Below, one piece after another: positions 34,329 to 42,383 of a stretch of DNA of 64,000 nucleotides. Under the pieces are notes generated by a model that saw only the letters and a program-made list of their open reading frames with translations, did no database searches and was not told the DNA's origin. The number at the start of each line of letters is the position of its first letter. Position 1 is the first letter of the stretch. The stretch is from CBDFFW01 sp965246945 (lineage in GTDB: Bacteria > Pseudomonadota > Alphaproteobacteria > UBA11073), in the NCBI GenBank assembly GCA_965246945.1, contig CBDFFW010000001.1, positions 1,054,001 through 1,118,000 on the forward strand, in the 5' to 3' direction. The translations under genes and the position numbers were made by a program.

Positions 34329-35315
34329 ATGTCCTTTAATCATTTGTTACGACGTTTAACATATCGTCAAACCATCACCTTGCTAACCGCTGGCGTGCTG
34401 GCTGCCATTGTGTTTGTGGCCGCGGTTGCCTGGGTGCGCCATCCTGGTCCGCTTAACGCCTCGCAAACCGTGATTATTCCAGCGGGGCAGGGCCGCCAGC
34501 AAATTTCGGAAATCTTGAAAAACGAAGGGGTGATTAGCAGCGCCACTGCTTTTCAATGGCTTGTTTTACTTTATGGCCAGCATGGCAAATTAAAGGCGGG
34601 AGAATATTTATTCCCGCCGCAAGCCAATATTGTACAGGTCATTATGCAAATGGCCCGCGGGGATGTGATTGTGCATCAGCTGACCATTCCTGAAGGTTTA
34701 ACTGTGAAGCAGATTGTGGTATTGCTAAATAGCCATAATGACTTGATCGGCAATATTGAGAAATTACCGCCAGAGGGCAGCCTGTGGCCAGAAACCTATC
34801 AATATCGCTATGGCGAAAGCCGCACAGCAATTTTGGCGCGGCTGCAACGCATGCAGCAAAAACAGATAGCGGCCTTGCAAGCAGTGGCGCCCATTTTGCC
34901 AGCTGAATTGCCGGATTGGCAGGCGGTCATTAATTTGGCGGCGTTGGTGGAACGTGAAACGGCGGTGGCCGCGGAACGGCCGCGCGTGGCCGGTGTTTAT
35001 CTCAACCGCCTCCGCATCGGCATGCCGCTGCAGGCCGATCCCACTGTGATTTACGGAATTAGCGATGGCACGGCAACCATGTTGCATGGCCTAACCCACG
35101 CCGATTTGCAAACTCCTAATTCCTATAACACCTATTTAAATAAGGGGTTGCCGCCGACACCGATTGCCAATCCTGGCATGGCCTCAATCAAAGCGGTATT
35201 ACAGCCAGAAGCGCATAATTATCTATACTTCGTCGCCGACGGCCATGGCGGCCATCGTTTCTCCGCGACTTACAGTGAACATCAGGCGAATATTAGGGAA
35301 TGGCTGCGGCGTTAA
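34329..35315 (+). CDS. mltG: Endolytic murein transglycosylase
   Basis: Membrane-anchored lytic transglycosylase that cuts nascent glycan strands and ends their polymerisation. One N-terminal membrane helix (about 15-36, TITLLTAGVLAAIVFVAAVA), a LysM-like region, then the YceG catalytic domain with EGSLWPETYQYRYGES, the catalytic Glu208 in NLAALVERETAVAAERPRVAGV (shown in two pieces: LAALVERET, RVAGVYLNRL), MPLQADPTVIYG, SYNTYLNKGLPPTPIANPG and YLYFVADGHGGHRFS. 328 residues, normal. The stop is 8 bp from a palindromic repeat shared with the convergent pyrF. Confidence 0.95.
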   Translation: MSFNHLLRRLTYRQTITLLTAGVLAAIVFVAAVAWVRHPGPLNASQTVIIPAGQGRQQISEILKNEGVISSATAFQWLVLLYGQHGKLKAGEYLFPPQANIVQVIMQMARGDVIVHQLTIPEGLTVKQIVVLLNSHNDLIGNIEKLPPEGSLWPETYQYRYGESRTAILARLQRMQQKQIAALQAVAPILPAELPDWQAVINLAALVERETAVAAERPRVAGVYLNRLRIGMPLQADPTVIYGISDGTATMLHGLTHADLQTPNSYNTYLNKGLPPTPIANPGMASIKAVLQPEAHNYLYFVADGHGGHRFSATYSEHQANIREWLRR

Positions 35316-35322
35316 TCATGTC

Positions 35323-35408
35323 GTCATCCCAGCGCAAGCTGGCATCCAAACGCAACTAACAAATTCATTGTCGGTGCTGGACTAGATCCCGGCTTGCGCT
35401 GGGATGAC
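35323..35408. repeat. Palindromic repeat, family B short form (copy 4)
   Basis: 86 bp between the convergent mltG and pyrF genes; arms GTCATCCCAGCGCAAGCTGG and CCGGCTTGCGCTGGGATGAC. It lacks the internal hairpins of the 125 bp copies. Either end, if translated, gives the VIPAQAGIQ peptide often seen at the ends of bacterial predicted proteins. Confidence 0.9.
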
Positions 35409-35417
35409 GCTAGCATT

Positions 35418-36125
35418 TTAAATGCTTGCCAAAATTGCTTTAACCGCTGTTGCAGGATCAGCTGCCTGGCTGATCGGGCGGCCAATGACGAGGTGGGTGG
35501 CACCGGCTTTGATGGCTTCAACGGGTGTGAGCGTGCGGGCTTGGTCGTCGCCTTTAACTGCAGTATCAGCGGGGCGGATGCCAGGGGTGATGAAGATGGC
35601 TTCAGTTCCGAATTGTTCGCGCAGGCGGGCGACATCGGTGGCCGCACAAACAATCCCGTCGCAGCCGTTATTAAGCGCTAGGCCAGCCAACCGCTTTACC
35701 TGTGCTGAAACATCATCGCTTTGCCCCACATCCATTAAGTCATTGCTGGCGAGGGAAGTAAGCACGGTCACGCCGAGCAATTGCGGGCGGGCGATGCCTA
35801 AGCGCGTGGCTTCGCTTGCCACGGCTTGGCGGGCGGCTTGCAGCATGGCCGCGCCGCCGCTGGCATGCAGTGTGATAAAATTGGGTTGCAGGGGCACCAA
35901 GGCTTTCAATGCTTGGGCGACCGTATTGGGAATATCGTGTAACTTCAAATCCAGGAACAGGATCGAACCGGCTGGCCGCACCGCTTGAATACCGGCGGGG
36001 CCATGGGCGCAGAAGAATTCAAGGCCGAGTTTTAAAGTGCCGGTATGCGGTGTGGCGGCGGCGATTAGCTTTTCAGCTACTGTGCGGTCCGCCGTATCAA
36101 TCGCACAAAAAATTAGGTTTTTCAT
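35418..36125 (-). CDS. pyrF: Orotidine 5'-phosphate decarboxylase
   Basis: Last step of UMP synthesis. The start is ATG 36125 (MKNLIFCAIDT) with GAGGGAG just upstream; the frame is open further but only through a palindromic repeat. Catalytic LFLDLKLHDIPNTVAQAL (the D-x-K-x-x-D triad), TLHASGGAAML, GITPGIRP-equivalent ITPGIRPADTAVKGDDQART and HLVIGRPISQAADP are all present. 235 residues, normal. The gap to psd on the same strand consists only of a family A repeat. Confidence 0.96.
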   Translation of the reverse strand: MKNLIFCAIDTADRTVAEKLIAAATPHTGTLKLGLEFFCAHGPAGIQAVRPAGSILFLDLKLHDIPNTVAQALKALVPLQPNFITLHASGGAAMLQAARQAVASEATRLGIARPQLLGVTVLTSLASNDLMDVGQSDDVSAQVKRLAGLALNNGCDGIVCAATDVARLREQFGTEAIFITPGIRPADTAVKGDDQARTLTPVEAIKAGATHLVIGRPISQAADPATAVKAILASI

Positions 36126-36136
36126 CGCTCCCTCAT

Positions 36137-36244
36137 ACCTCATCCTGAGTAGCCATGCAAAGTATGGCGTATCGAAGGATGCTTGACCAGAGTATAGCGT
36201 TGGAGCATCCCTCAATACGCGCTTTGCGCTACTCAGGATGAGGT
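36137..36244. repeat. Palindromic repeat, family A copy 2
   Basis: 108 bp, arms ACCTCATCCTGAGTAGC and CTACTCAGGATGAGGT, inner arms GTATCGAAGGATGC and GCATCCCTCAATACGC. It takes up nearly all of the gap between psd and pyrF. Confidence 0.92.
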
Positions 36245-36250
36245 TGGTGC

Positions 36251-36979
36251 TTAATTCATTTTTGGCAATAATGCCAAAATGGTTTCGCCGCCTTGCACAT
36301 TTTGATTTTCGTAAACGGACAAGGCAAAGCTCAGCGGAATATATAAGCGCATTAAGCCGCCAAAATGGCTGGCACCATAGCGCTGGCTTTGTAACAACAG
36401 ATCGCCGGCTTGCGTGTCTAAATCAATTCGGGCAGGAATGATGCCGCCTACATGTTCAATAGCGATTTGCTGGCTGCCTTGGCTAATGATGAGCAGGCCG
36501 CGTTCTGTTAGCGGCGTTTCACCATCATCATTTTTTTGCCATTCGGCCAACCACTGACCCGTTTGGTAATCCAGGGCCGCAATGGTGCCAGAAATTGGAC
36601 TGCGCAGGCTGTGGGGATGAAAGAGCCGCGAATAAATTTCAACACAGTGATATTCTTGCCAAGGTGCTTGGGCCAACCCACTGATGGTTGGCAAAGTACC
36701 TTTACTTACTTTTAGCACTTCGCCATCCACCGGACTAACCAATACACCTGGAATATTCGGTACCTGGCGTTTGGGTTCGCGGAATAGCCAAAAGCTGATC
36801 ACGGCCAGCCAGCCAAACCAAAACGCCAGCGAGGATTGCAACAGTGAGAATAGCACCGTACCCGCGGCCGCAGCTAAAACATGAGGCAGACCAGCGGGGT
36901 GCAGGCGCTGTTGCCAGATAAAAGACAGATTGTGCTGAAGATAAGCACCCATCTGCCGGGCAATTTTTGACCACTGCAT
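36251..36979 (-). CDS. Phosphatidylserine decarboxylase family protein lacking the pyruvoyl-forming serine
   Basis: 242 residues with the overall plan of the short Psd type: an N-terminal hydrophobic region (about 38-66), FREPKRQVPNIPGVLVSPVDGEV (Asp85), RLFHPHSLRSPISGTI with the catalytic-site His, and LIISQGSQQIAIEHVGGI. Psd enzymes self-cleave before a Ser in a G-S pair (R-F-G-S-R in this type) and turn that Ser into the pyruvoyl cofactor. Here the aligned segment is YGASHFGGLMRLYIPLS: Gly208 replaces Ser, codon GGC read directly. By family knowledge such a protein should not self-process or decarboxylate. No pssA follows. It could be a pseudo-enzyme or perform another role. Confidence 0.85.
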   Translation of the reverse strand: MQWSKIARQMGAYLQHNLSFIWQQRLHPAGLPHVLAAAAGTVLFSLLQSSLAFWFGWLAVISFWLFREPKRQVPNIPGVLVSPVDGEVLKVSKGTLPTISGLAQAPWQEYHCVEIYSRLFHPHSLRSPISGTIAALDYQTGQWLAEWQKNDDGETPLTERGLLIISQGSQQIAIEHVGGIIPARIDLDTQAGDLLLQSQRYGASHFGGLMRLYIPLSFALSVYENQNVQGGETILALLPKMN

Positions 36980-37026
36980 TTGTGGGGATTATTAGTTATA
37001 ATATACAAATCTACAAGCTTCTCTTC

Positions 37027-37133
37027 ACCTCGTCCTGAGTAGGGCATCGCCCGTATCGAAGGATGCTCCAGCTATATACCTTGGTTAAGCATCCTTCGAT
37101 ACAAACGTTAAGGCGTTCTAATCAGAATGAGGT
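37027..37133. repeat. Palindromic repeat, family A copy 3
   Basis: 107 bp, arms ACCTCGTCCTGAGTAG and CAGAATGAGGT with inner arms TATCGAAGGATGC / GCATCCTTCGATAC. Lies between the divergent psd-like and LOG-family genes, so it shares the intergenic region with their promoters. Confidence 0.9.
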
Positions 37134-37184
37134 TTGTTGAATTTGTTGAAGCATGTTGCAGCGCATGGCACAAATAGTCGTTCA

Positions 37185-37781
37185 ATGTCTGAACTTCCTG
37201 CGCATATTAAGAATATTTGTGTTTATACCGGTTCTTCCATTCGGGTGGACCCGCTTTACCACCAGGTGGCCAAGGATATGGGCGCAGCGATTGCGGCGCG
37301 CGATTTGGGTTTGGTGTATGGCGGCGGGCGCGTTGGTTTAATGGGCTTATGCGCCGATGCCGCCCTGGCCGCCGGCGCACCGGTTACCGGCGTTATTCCC
37401 GCGCATTTGCAGCAATGGGAAGTGGAACATAAAGACCTGACCGAGCTTATCCTGGTGGATAGCATGCATAACCGGAAGCGCATGATGGTGGAACGGTCTG
37501 ATGCGTTTGTGGTGCTGCCTGGCGGGTTTGGTACCTTGGATGAAACGTTTGAAATTATGACCTGGAAACAGGTGCATTTACACGATAAGCCGATTGTGAT
37601 TTTGAATATCAACAATTATTGGGACCCATTATTGCAGTTAATCAAACATGTGGTCGATACCGGCTTTGCGCATGCCACGCATATTAATTTGTTTAAAGTT
37701 GCGTATAGTGTGGATGAAGTGTTTGAACTGCTGGCTGGTAATGAACCACCGGTAATTGGTCCAAGATTTAAATGGATGTAG
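37185..37781 (+). CDS. LOG family protein (TIGR00730 Rossmann-fold phosphoribohydrolase)
   Basis: About 198 residues from the ATG at 37185 (MSELPAHIKNICVYTGSS); upstream TTG codons lie partly in the repeat. Signatures: YGGGRVGLMGLCADAALAAG and the PGGFGTLDETFEIMTWKQ motif that binds nucleotide ribose and phosphate and defines the family. Members release free cytokinin base from nucleoside monophosphates or act as nucleotide 5'-monophosphate phosphoribohydrolases; in bacteria the physiological substrate is uncertain. The LysE-type exporter begins 3 bp after its stop, so the two are coexpressed. Confidence 0.92.
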   Translation: MSELPAHIKNICVYTGSSIRVDPLYHQVAKDMGAAIAARDLGLVYGGGRVGLMGLCADAALAAGAPVTGVIPAHLQQWEVEHKDLTELILVDSMHNRKRMMVERSDAFVVLPGGFGTLDETFEIMTWKQVHLHDKPIVILNINNYWDPLLQLIKHVVDTGFAHATHINLFKVAYSVDEVFELLAGNEPPVIGPRFKWM

Positions 37782-37784
37782 CAC

Positions 37785-38408
37785 ATGACAATTGCTGAAG
37801 TTCTGGTATTGACGACGATTTGTTTTTTGGGCATGGCCAGCCCAGGGCCAGATTTTATTTTGATTACGCGCAATGCGCTGACGCAAAAACGTGGGGCCGC
37901 ATTGGCCACAGCGTTTGGCGTGATTGCCGGTTGTTTGGTGCACGCTACTTATTGCTTATTGGGTTTGGCCTTCATCATCACGCAAAGTATTTTGGTGTAT
38001 AGCACGCTTAAATATCTGGGCGCTGGGTATCTAATTTATATTGGGATTAAAGGGTTGCTTAGTAAGAAACCGAAAGTAGATCAGTTACAGTTCAAAAGTG
38101 CAGCACCGCTGTCTTGGCGGGCGGCATTTATGCAGGGTTTTTTATGCAATGTATTGAACCCAAAATTGGCTGTGTTTTTACTAAGTTTGTTTACGCAATT
38201 CATTAAACCGGATGCGCCATTTGGGCAGAAAGCAATTTTAACCAGTATTTTTGTGCTAGAGTCAGCTATTTATTGGCCATTATTGGTGCTGGCATTTCAA
38301 TTGCCCCTTATCCGGCAGCGTCTGCAGATGCTTCAGCATCATATCGATAAAATTTGCGGTGTAATTTTGATTGGTTTGGGTGCGAAAGTGGCGTTGAGTA
38401 GAAACTAA
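37785..38408 (+). CDS. LysE/RhtB family translocator
   Basis: 207 residues with six transmembrane segments and the family start CFLGMASPGPDFILITRNAL, GVIAGCLVHATYCLLG, KYLGAGYLIYIGIKGLL and FLCNVLNPKLAVFLLSLF. The family exports amino acids such as homoserine, threonine or lysine and related small molecules; substrate is unknown. It directly follows the LOG-family gene, so an export role for a product of that enzyme is conceivable but not shown. Confidence 0.92.
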   Translation: MTIAEVLVLTTICFLGMASPGPDFILITRNALTQKRGAALATAFGVIAGCLVHATYCLLGLAFIITQSILVYSTLKYLGAGYLIYIGIKGLLSKKPKVDQLQFKSAAPLSWRAAFMQGFLCNVLNPKLAVFLLSLFTQFIKPDAPFGQKAILTSIFVLESAIYWPLLVLAFQLPLIRQRLQMLQHHIDKICGVILIGLGAKVALSRN

Positions 38409-38456
38409 TTTCACTGTTATCCTCACTCGCTTTAAACCAAATTTAAATGGATATAA

Positions 38457-38492
38457 AATCATCGTTTCCATTGAAATATGGAAACGATGATT
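38457..38492 (-). terminator. Intrinsic terminator (minus strand)
   Basis: A perfect 15 bp stem AATCATCGTTTCCAT / ATGGAAACGATGATT with a 6-base loop between the convergent LysE-type and lipoprotein genes. On the minus strand it is followed by TTTTATAT, so it should end the lipoprotein transcript; on the plus strand there is no T run. Confidence 0.8.
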
Positions 38493-38505
38493 AAGAAATA
38501 ATTAG

Positions 38506-39153
38506 TTATGGTGTTGCAACCGGAGCTGGGGTTAACACTGGCGCTTTGCCAACATCACGAGAATCAAATGCCGCTTCTGAAAAGCCTTCTTCGGTATATT
38601 CTTTTGCATATTTGGTAGTAACAGCTGCAATCGCCTTTCTAACGGCTACTAAATTATCTGAATTGCCTAAAAACAAACCAATTCTATTCATCGTTGCATC
38701 GGCTTGTTCAACTTTATCAGGCGATACATCATAATCATTTGTAAAATTAACATATGGTTCGACGTTTTTAAGTCCGTAGGTTAAATGACCGCTTTTAGTA
38801 TCAACGTCGACTGAAAAAGTTTTATTTCCAAATTCTACATTTGCAGTATTTCTTGAAGGTCTATAAATATTACCGCTAACTTCGACTTTAAAATTTTTAC
38901 CACCAAGAATTTTGACAATAACCTGCTTACCAAATGTTTTGCCTTTTATCAGCATAGTTTGCTGGCCTACTAGGCTGGCGACAGTTTGGACACATTTGTG
39001 ATAACCCATTACTGTTACCGGTGCGACGGTTATGGGTTGGCTTTTCTCTAACTGTTGTGTTTTACCACACCCGCTACCAAAAGCAGCAAATACAGTCATA
39101 GTAGCGGCAGCGCCAAATGCAGCTAAATATCTTGGAGTAAATTTTTTCATCAT
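38506..39153 (-). CDS. Putative lipoprotein of unknown function
   Basis: From the double ATG at 39150-39153 the product starts MMKKFTPRYLAAFGAAATM and reaches a Cys in FGSGCGKTQQ, which fits a signal peptidase II site although the -3 residue is Gly and not the usual Leu. The mature part of about 185 residues has many Lys, Val and Thr, two Cys, and ends with a Pro/Ala-rich tail (VLTPAPVATP). I do not recognise a family. It is AT-richer than its neighbours and has its own terminator. Lgt, encoded in this window, would lipidate it if the Cys is used. Confidence 0.6.
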   Translation of the reverse strand: MMKKFTPRYLAAFGAAATMTVFAAFGSGCGKTQQLEKSQPITVAPVTVMGYHKCVQTVASLVGQQTMLIKGKTFGKQVIVKILGGKNFKVEVSGNIYRPSRNTANVEFGNKTFSVDVDTKSGHLTYGLKNVEPYVNFTNDYDVSPDKVEQADATMNRIGLFLGNSDNLVAVRKAIAAVTTKYAKEYTEEGFSEAAFDSRDVGKAPVLTPAPVATP

Positions 39154-39301
39154 TTTTTCTGTGAGCAATTCGATTATTGCATGCAATATAATGCAAGTAT
39201 TGATATTTTAACAATTAAATATGTTCTCACTAGGAATTCAGCTTATACAATTTCTGGCAGTACAGTTTGGCCAATATGGTCGATTTGCTAGCTGTAACTT
39301 A

Positions 39302-39553
39302 TCAAACAAATGCATCTTCCATATCCAAACGGCGTTTGATGCGACCGACATCATCACCTAAGCGGTCTAAACGCAGTTGTATGCGGGCAATTGCGCCAGC
39401 CATGCTGTTTATTTCTGATCGGGTACTGATAATATGCATATCCATATCGGCAATGCGTTCACGCTGTTCCCGCATTTCATCTTGCATACTGCCCAAAGTA
39501 CTGCGTATTTGGCGTAAATGCTCCAGCACTAGATTGGTTGGCTCGTCGGTCAT
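39302..39553 (-). CDS. Small coiled-coil protein
   Basis: 83 residues from MTDEPTNLVLEHLRQIRSTL. Heptad pattern throughout (MQDEMREQRERIADMDMHI, IARIQLRLDRLGDDVGRIKRRL), no Cys, highly charged: one long amphipathic helix. Such short alphaproteobacterial coiled-coil proteins are common and uncharacterised. The opposite strand carries an ORF over the same bases, but the heptad periodicity supports this strand. Confidence 0.6.
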   Translation of the reverse strand: MTDEPTNLVLEHLRQIRSTLGSMQDEMREQRERIADMDMHIISTRSEINSMAGAIARIQLRLDRLGDDVGRIKRRLDMEDAFV

Positions 39554-39606
39554 TATTAACAATTATATAGGTTTTTGGGGCATAAACCAATGAAATTTTG
39601 AATAAA

Positions 39607-41271
39607 TTACTTGCGTTCGCGCCGGAAATACCAGCCCACAACAGTCTCGGGCGGGGCGGTTTGGCCGGTTAGCACAATTTGCCAGCTGCGGCGGGGTTGT
39701 TGTTCGTGGTTGAAGTAGATCGATTGTTCCAGGGATAACTGGCCGTGATAGGCGCGGAAGCGCCAGCCATTGCCGCTTGGCAGTTTTAATAATACGGTTT
39801 GGCCGTCCTGGGTCAGGCTGGCTTGTACGGTGGGGTGCAAATGAAAGCGCACGGTATAGGGCAGGGGTTTTGGCCCGCCCTTGATAAAATCCTCACCCAC
39901 TAATTGGTCGCCCGCGGTATCCAGCACCAAACGGCGGCGATGGGTGATGCCGTAAGTTTCGCGGTAACCATCGTGGTGGCCTTCAAATAAAATGCGGTCT
40001 TGCGGATCATCCCGCCAGCCATTGGCCACGCATTGGCGGCGTTTGCTGCGGCGCATCTTTTCAAAATAACTGAGCGGAAAAATATTGGTGTCATTCACCG
40101 TTAGTGTTGAATGCGCGGCCGAACCGGCCAGCATCGGCGACCAGGCGCTTTCGGTTTTATGACTGCCGCAATTCACCACCAGGCGTTCACGGCCAATGCT
40201 TAGCTCAAACGAAAAAGTGCTGGCATGCGTGCTGAAATCGGGTTGGGTGGGCGCGCCGCCGCAATCAATAATCACCAAAGTGCGGCCGAGCTGTAAACGC
40301 TCATAACCCGTTTGCGGCGCGGTTTTGACCATGCGGTTTTGCGCGTTGGATTTGGTGACCACCGCATCGATCAATAGCTGATCGCCCTCCACCGCATGGT
40401 AAAATTGCGCCAGGCCATGATCGCCATGGCGGAAGAATTTTAGCAATGGCACGCCGCGTTCAATCGCGCGGGTCACTTCTTCCGGCACCGGCAATTTGGC
40501 GTGATGCAGCGCCGAACGGAACTCAATTAATTGCTGGAGAATTTTGAGCAGATAAGCGGGGGAGCGCGAAATATGCCCACCATCGCTGAGCATCTGCGCC
40601 ACCAATTCTTTGCGGTACAGCTTGATAATAAAATCTTGCTGTTCATTGGGCAGTTGCAGCGCCAGCGCGGCCAGGGTCGCGCCATGCACGGCTTGCAGCA
40701 ATGGCAGGCCTTTCAACCCATCGGGTAAAATGCGCAGCAGGTGGCAGCTTTGCTGGGCGATGCTGTCATAAACGGCAAAGCGAAAGGCATCATCGGCACT
40801 GGCGCAGAAAAAATCATGCAGCAATAGCCAATGCGTTAGCCGTTGGCCCATGACAATCGGGTCCCAGGCCACCGCATCCCAATGTTTAAAATTTTCAATC
40901 CAATCGCTGACCCATTTGCGGGCCTGGCGGCGGGCGTGGTCGCCGCCCAACACTTTTAAATCGCGCAACCACCCGAAGCTATGCATGTCATATTGCCAAT
41001 TACGGCTGGCGGTGGGCGGCGCCCAATCCGGTTCAGCACATTGAATGGTTTGATTGGCGGCTTGAATATAACCGCGGCTGAAAGCCATGCCGCGCTCGGC
41101 ATTGCCTGGCCAAATATCTTGCGGCGGAACGGCCAATTGTGCGGGCCGGTCATAAGACAGCGTGAGTTGATACAGCGGGTTGCTATATAACCACTGGCGC
41201 ATTTGTTGGTGCACCGACTTGGTTGCAGACGGTGGAGTTTTCCCAATTTTGGCTTTACGGGCAGCCATCAA
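39607..41271 (-). CDS. Heparinase II/III family protein
   Basis: 554 residues. An N-terminal alpha/alpha-toroid part (FGWLRDLKVLGGDHARRQA, WVSDWIENFKHWDAVAWDP, LLQAVHGATLAALALQL, DGGHISRSPAYLLKIL) is followed by a C-terminal beta-sandwich (CGSHKTESAWSPMLAGSAAH, STLTVNDTN, GHHDGYRETYGITHRRRLVL). This is the alphaproteobacterial heparinase-like group; no signal peptide is visible, so a cytosolic or unusual location is likely, and polysaccharide substrate is unknown. It starts one base after the rpe stop, forming an rpe-heparinase operon. Confidence 0.88.
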   Translation of the reverse strand: MMAARKAKIGKTPPSATKSVHQQMRQWLYSNPLYQLTLSYDRPAQLAVPPQDIWPGNAERGMAFSRGYIQAANQTIQCAEPDWAPPTASRNWQYDMHSFGWLRDLKVLGGDHARRQARKWVSDWIENFKHWDAVAWDPIVMGQRLTHWLLLHDFFCASADDAFRFAVYDSIAQQSCHLLRILPDGLKGLPLLQAVHGATLAALALQLPNEQQDFIIKLYRKELVAQMLSDGGHISRSPAYLLKILQQLIEFRSALHHAKLPVPEEVTRAIERGVPLLKFFRHGDHGLAQFYHAVEGDQLLIDAVVTKSNAQNRMVKTAPQTGYERLQLGRTLVIIDCGGAPTQPDFSTHASTFSFELSIGRERLVVNCGSHKTESAWSPMLAGSAAHSTLTVNDTNIFPLSYFEKMRRSKRRQCVANGWRDDPQDRILFEGHHDGYRETYGITHRRRLVLDTAGDQLVGEDFIKGGPKPLPYTVRFHLHPTVQASLTQDGQTVLLKLPSGNGWRFRAYHGQLSLEQSIYFNHEQQPRRSWQIVLTGQTAPPETVVGWYFRRERK

Positions 41272-41928
41272 TTATTTGCCCCGCAATTGCTGAATGGTTT
41301 GCGCATAGGGTTGCGGCGCTTTGAATAGCGCAGTGCCGACCACCAAGCTATCTGCACCGGCAGCAATTAATTGTGCGGCGTTATCAGGATTCACACCGCC
41401 ATCAATTTCCAGGCGGATCGGGCGGCCAGTGGCGGTGATGCGGCGGCGGACTTCTTTAATTTTATCGTATAATGGAATGAAACTTTGGCCGCCAAAACCA
41501 GGGTTGACGGTCATAATTAAAACCAAATCTGTGATATCTAGTAAATGATCAAGGACTTGCACCGGTGTGCCTGGGTTTAAAACCACGCCAGTCTGGCAGC
41601 CTAATTTTTTAATGGTTTGCAAGGTACGGTGCGGGTGGGGTTCGGCTTCCGGATGAATGGAAATTAAATTCGCGCCAGCATCCGCAACACTTTCCAGCAG
41701 ATAATCCACCGGCGAGATCATTAAATGCACATCAAATGGCAGATTTGAATGTTGGCGCAGGACTTTGATAAGGCCAGCGCCAAAGGAAATATTGGGCACA
41801 TAATGCCCATCCATCACATCCCAATGCAGCCAATCGGCACCGGCTGCGGTTACTTGGCGAATATCTTCGCCTAAGGCAGCAAAATCGGCAGCCAAAATCG
41901 ATGGCGCGATGACGAGTGGTTGGGTCAT
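41272..41928 (-). CDS. rpe: Ribulose-phosphate 3-epimerase
   Basis: Interconverts ribulose-5-phosphate and xylulose-5-phosphate in the pentose phosphate pathway. TIM-barrel signatures: IAPSILAADFAALGEDI, LHWDVMDGHYVPNISFG, LPFDVHLMI, ISIHPEAE, LIMTVNPGFGGQSFIP, LEIDGGVNPDNAAQL and GADSLVVGTALF. His, Asp and metal-site residues are intact. 218 residues. Its product ribulose-5-phosphate is the RibB substrate. Confidence 0.97.
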   Translation of the reverse strand: MTQPLVIAPSILAADFAALGEDIRQVTAAGADWLHWDVMDGHYVPNISFGAGLIKVLRQHSNLPFDVHLMISPVDYLLESVADAGANLISIHPEAEPHPHRTLQTIKKLGCQTGVVLNPGTPVQVLDHLLDITDLVLIMTVNPGFGGQSFIPLYDKIKEVRRRITATGRPIRLEIDGGVNPDNAAQLIAAGADSLVVGTALFKAPQPYAQTIQQLRGK

Positions 41929-42022
41929 TTACGAGAATCTTACCAAGCCGTTTGCCGCTTGTCATCGGGGATCATGATCGTATTTTTTGCCAAAATGCGA
42001 CGAACTGTCTAATTTAAGCAAA

Positions 42023-42340
42023 ATGACAACGATTTATGTGATTGATCCACAGCATAAAAAGCATGCGCTGGCGGCAACCGATGGCTGGCGGGTGATGGAA
42101 GTGATCCGCGAAGCAGGTTTGCCGATGCGGGCGGATTGCGGCGGCTGTTGCGCCTGTGCCACTTGCCATGTGTTTATAGAAGCCGGTTCACCAGCCCTGC
42201 TGCCACCAGAACTGGAAGAAGAAGGTATGCTGGAAGAAAGTTTCCATAAACAGGAAAATTCCCGCCTGTCTTGCCAATTAATTGTATCGCCGGAAATTGA
42301 CGGCTTAACGGTTACATTAGCGCCTGATGCGGTGGAATAA
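42023..42340 (+). CDS. 2Fe-2S ferredoxin, adrenodoxin type
   Basis: 105 residues from ATG 42023 (MTTIYVIDPQHKK). Cluster ligands in ADCGGCCACATCHVFIE (Cys-x5-Cys-x2-Cys, with two extra Cys in between) and the fourth Cys in SRLSCQLIV. The adrenodoxin-type family serves in Fe-S cluster assembly and P450 or hydroxylase electron transfer. It stands alone, not within an isc operon. A TTG 12 codons upstream is an unlikely start. The two additional Cys at the first cluster loop are unusual. Confidence 0.93.
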   Translation: MTTIYVIDPQHKKHALAATDGWRVMEVIREAGLPMRADCGGCCACATCHVFIEAGSPALLPPELEEEGMLEESFHKQENSRLSCQLIVSPEIDGLTVTLAPDAVE

Positions 42341-42383
42341 TATACGCGTAACTTGAACTTTCACCGCCGAAGGTGCACCTTAG

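Noticed and set aside
35164..35385. 73-codon ORF ending in VIPAQAGIQ and further residues
   Set aside because: It runs through the end of mltG in another frame and into a palindromic repeat, which creates such peptides by chance.
36126..36215. Extended N-terminus for PyrF
   Set aside because: The extra 30 codons lie in a palindromic repeat; the ATG at 36125 has a ribosome binding site and matches the family start.
39267..39593. 108-codon plus-strand ORF opposite the coiled-coil gene
   Set aside because: Ser/Arg/Cys-rich translation without pattern; the minus strand shows a clean heptad repeat.
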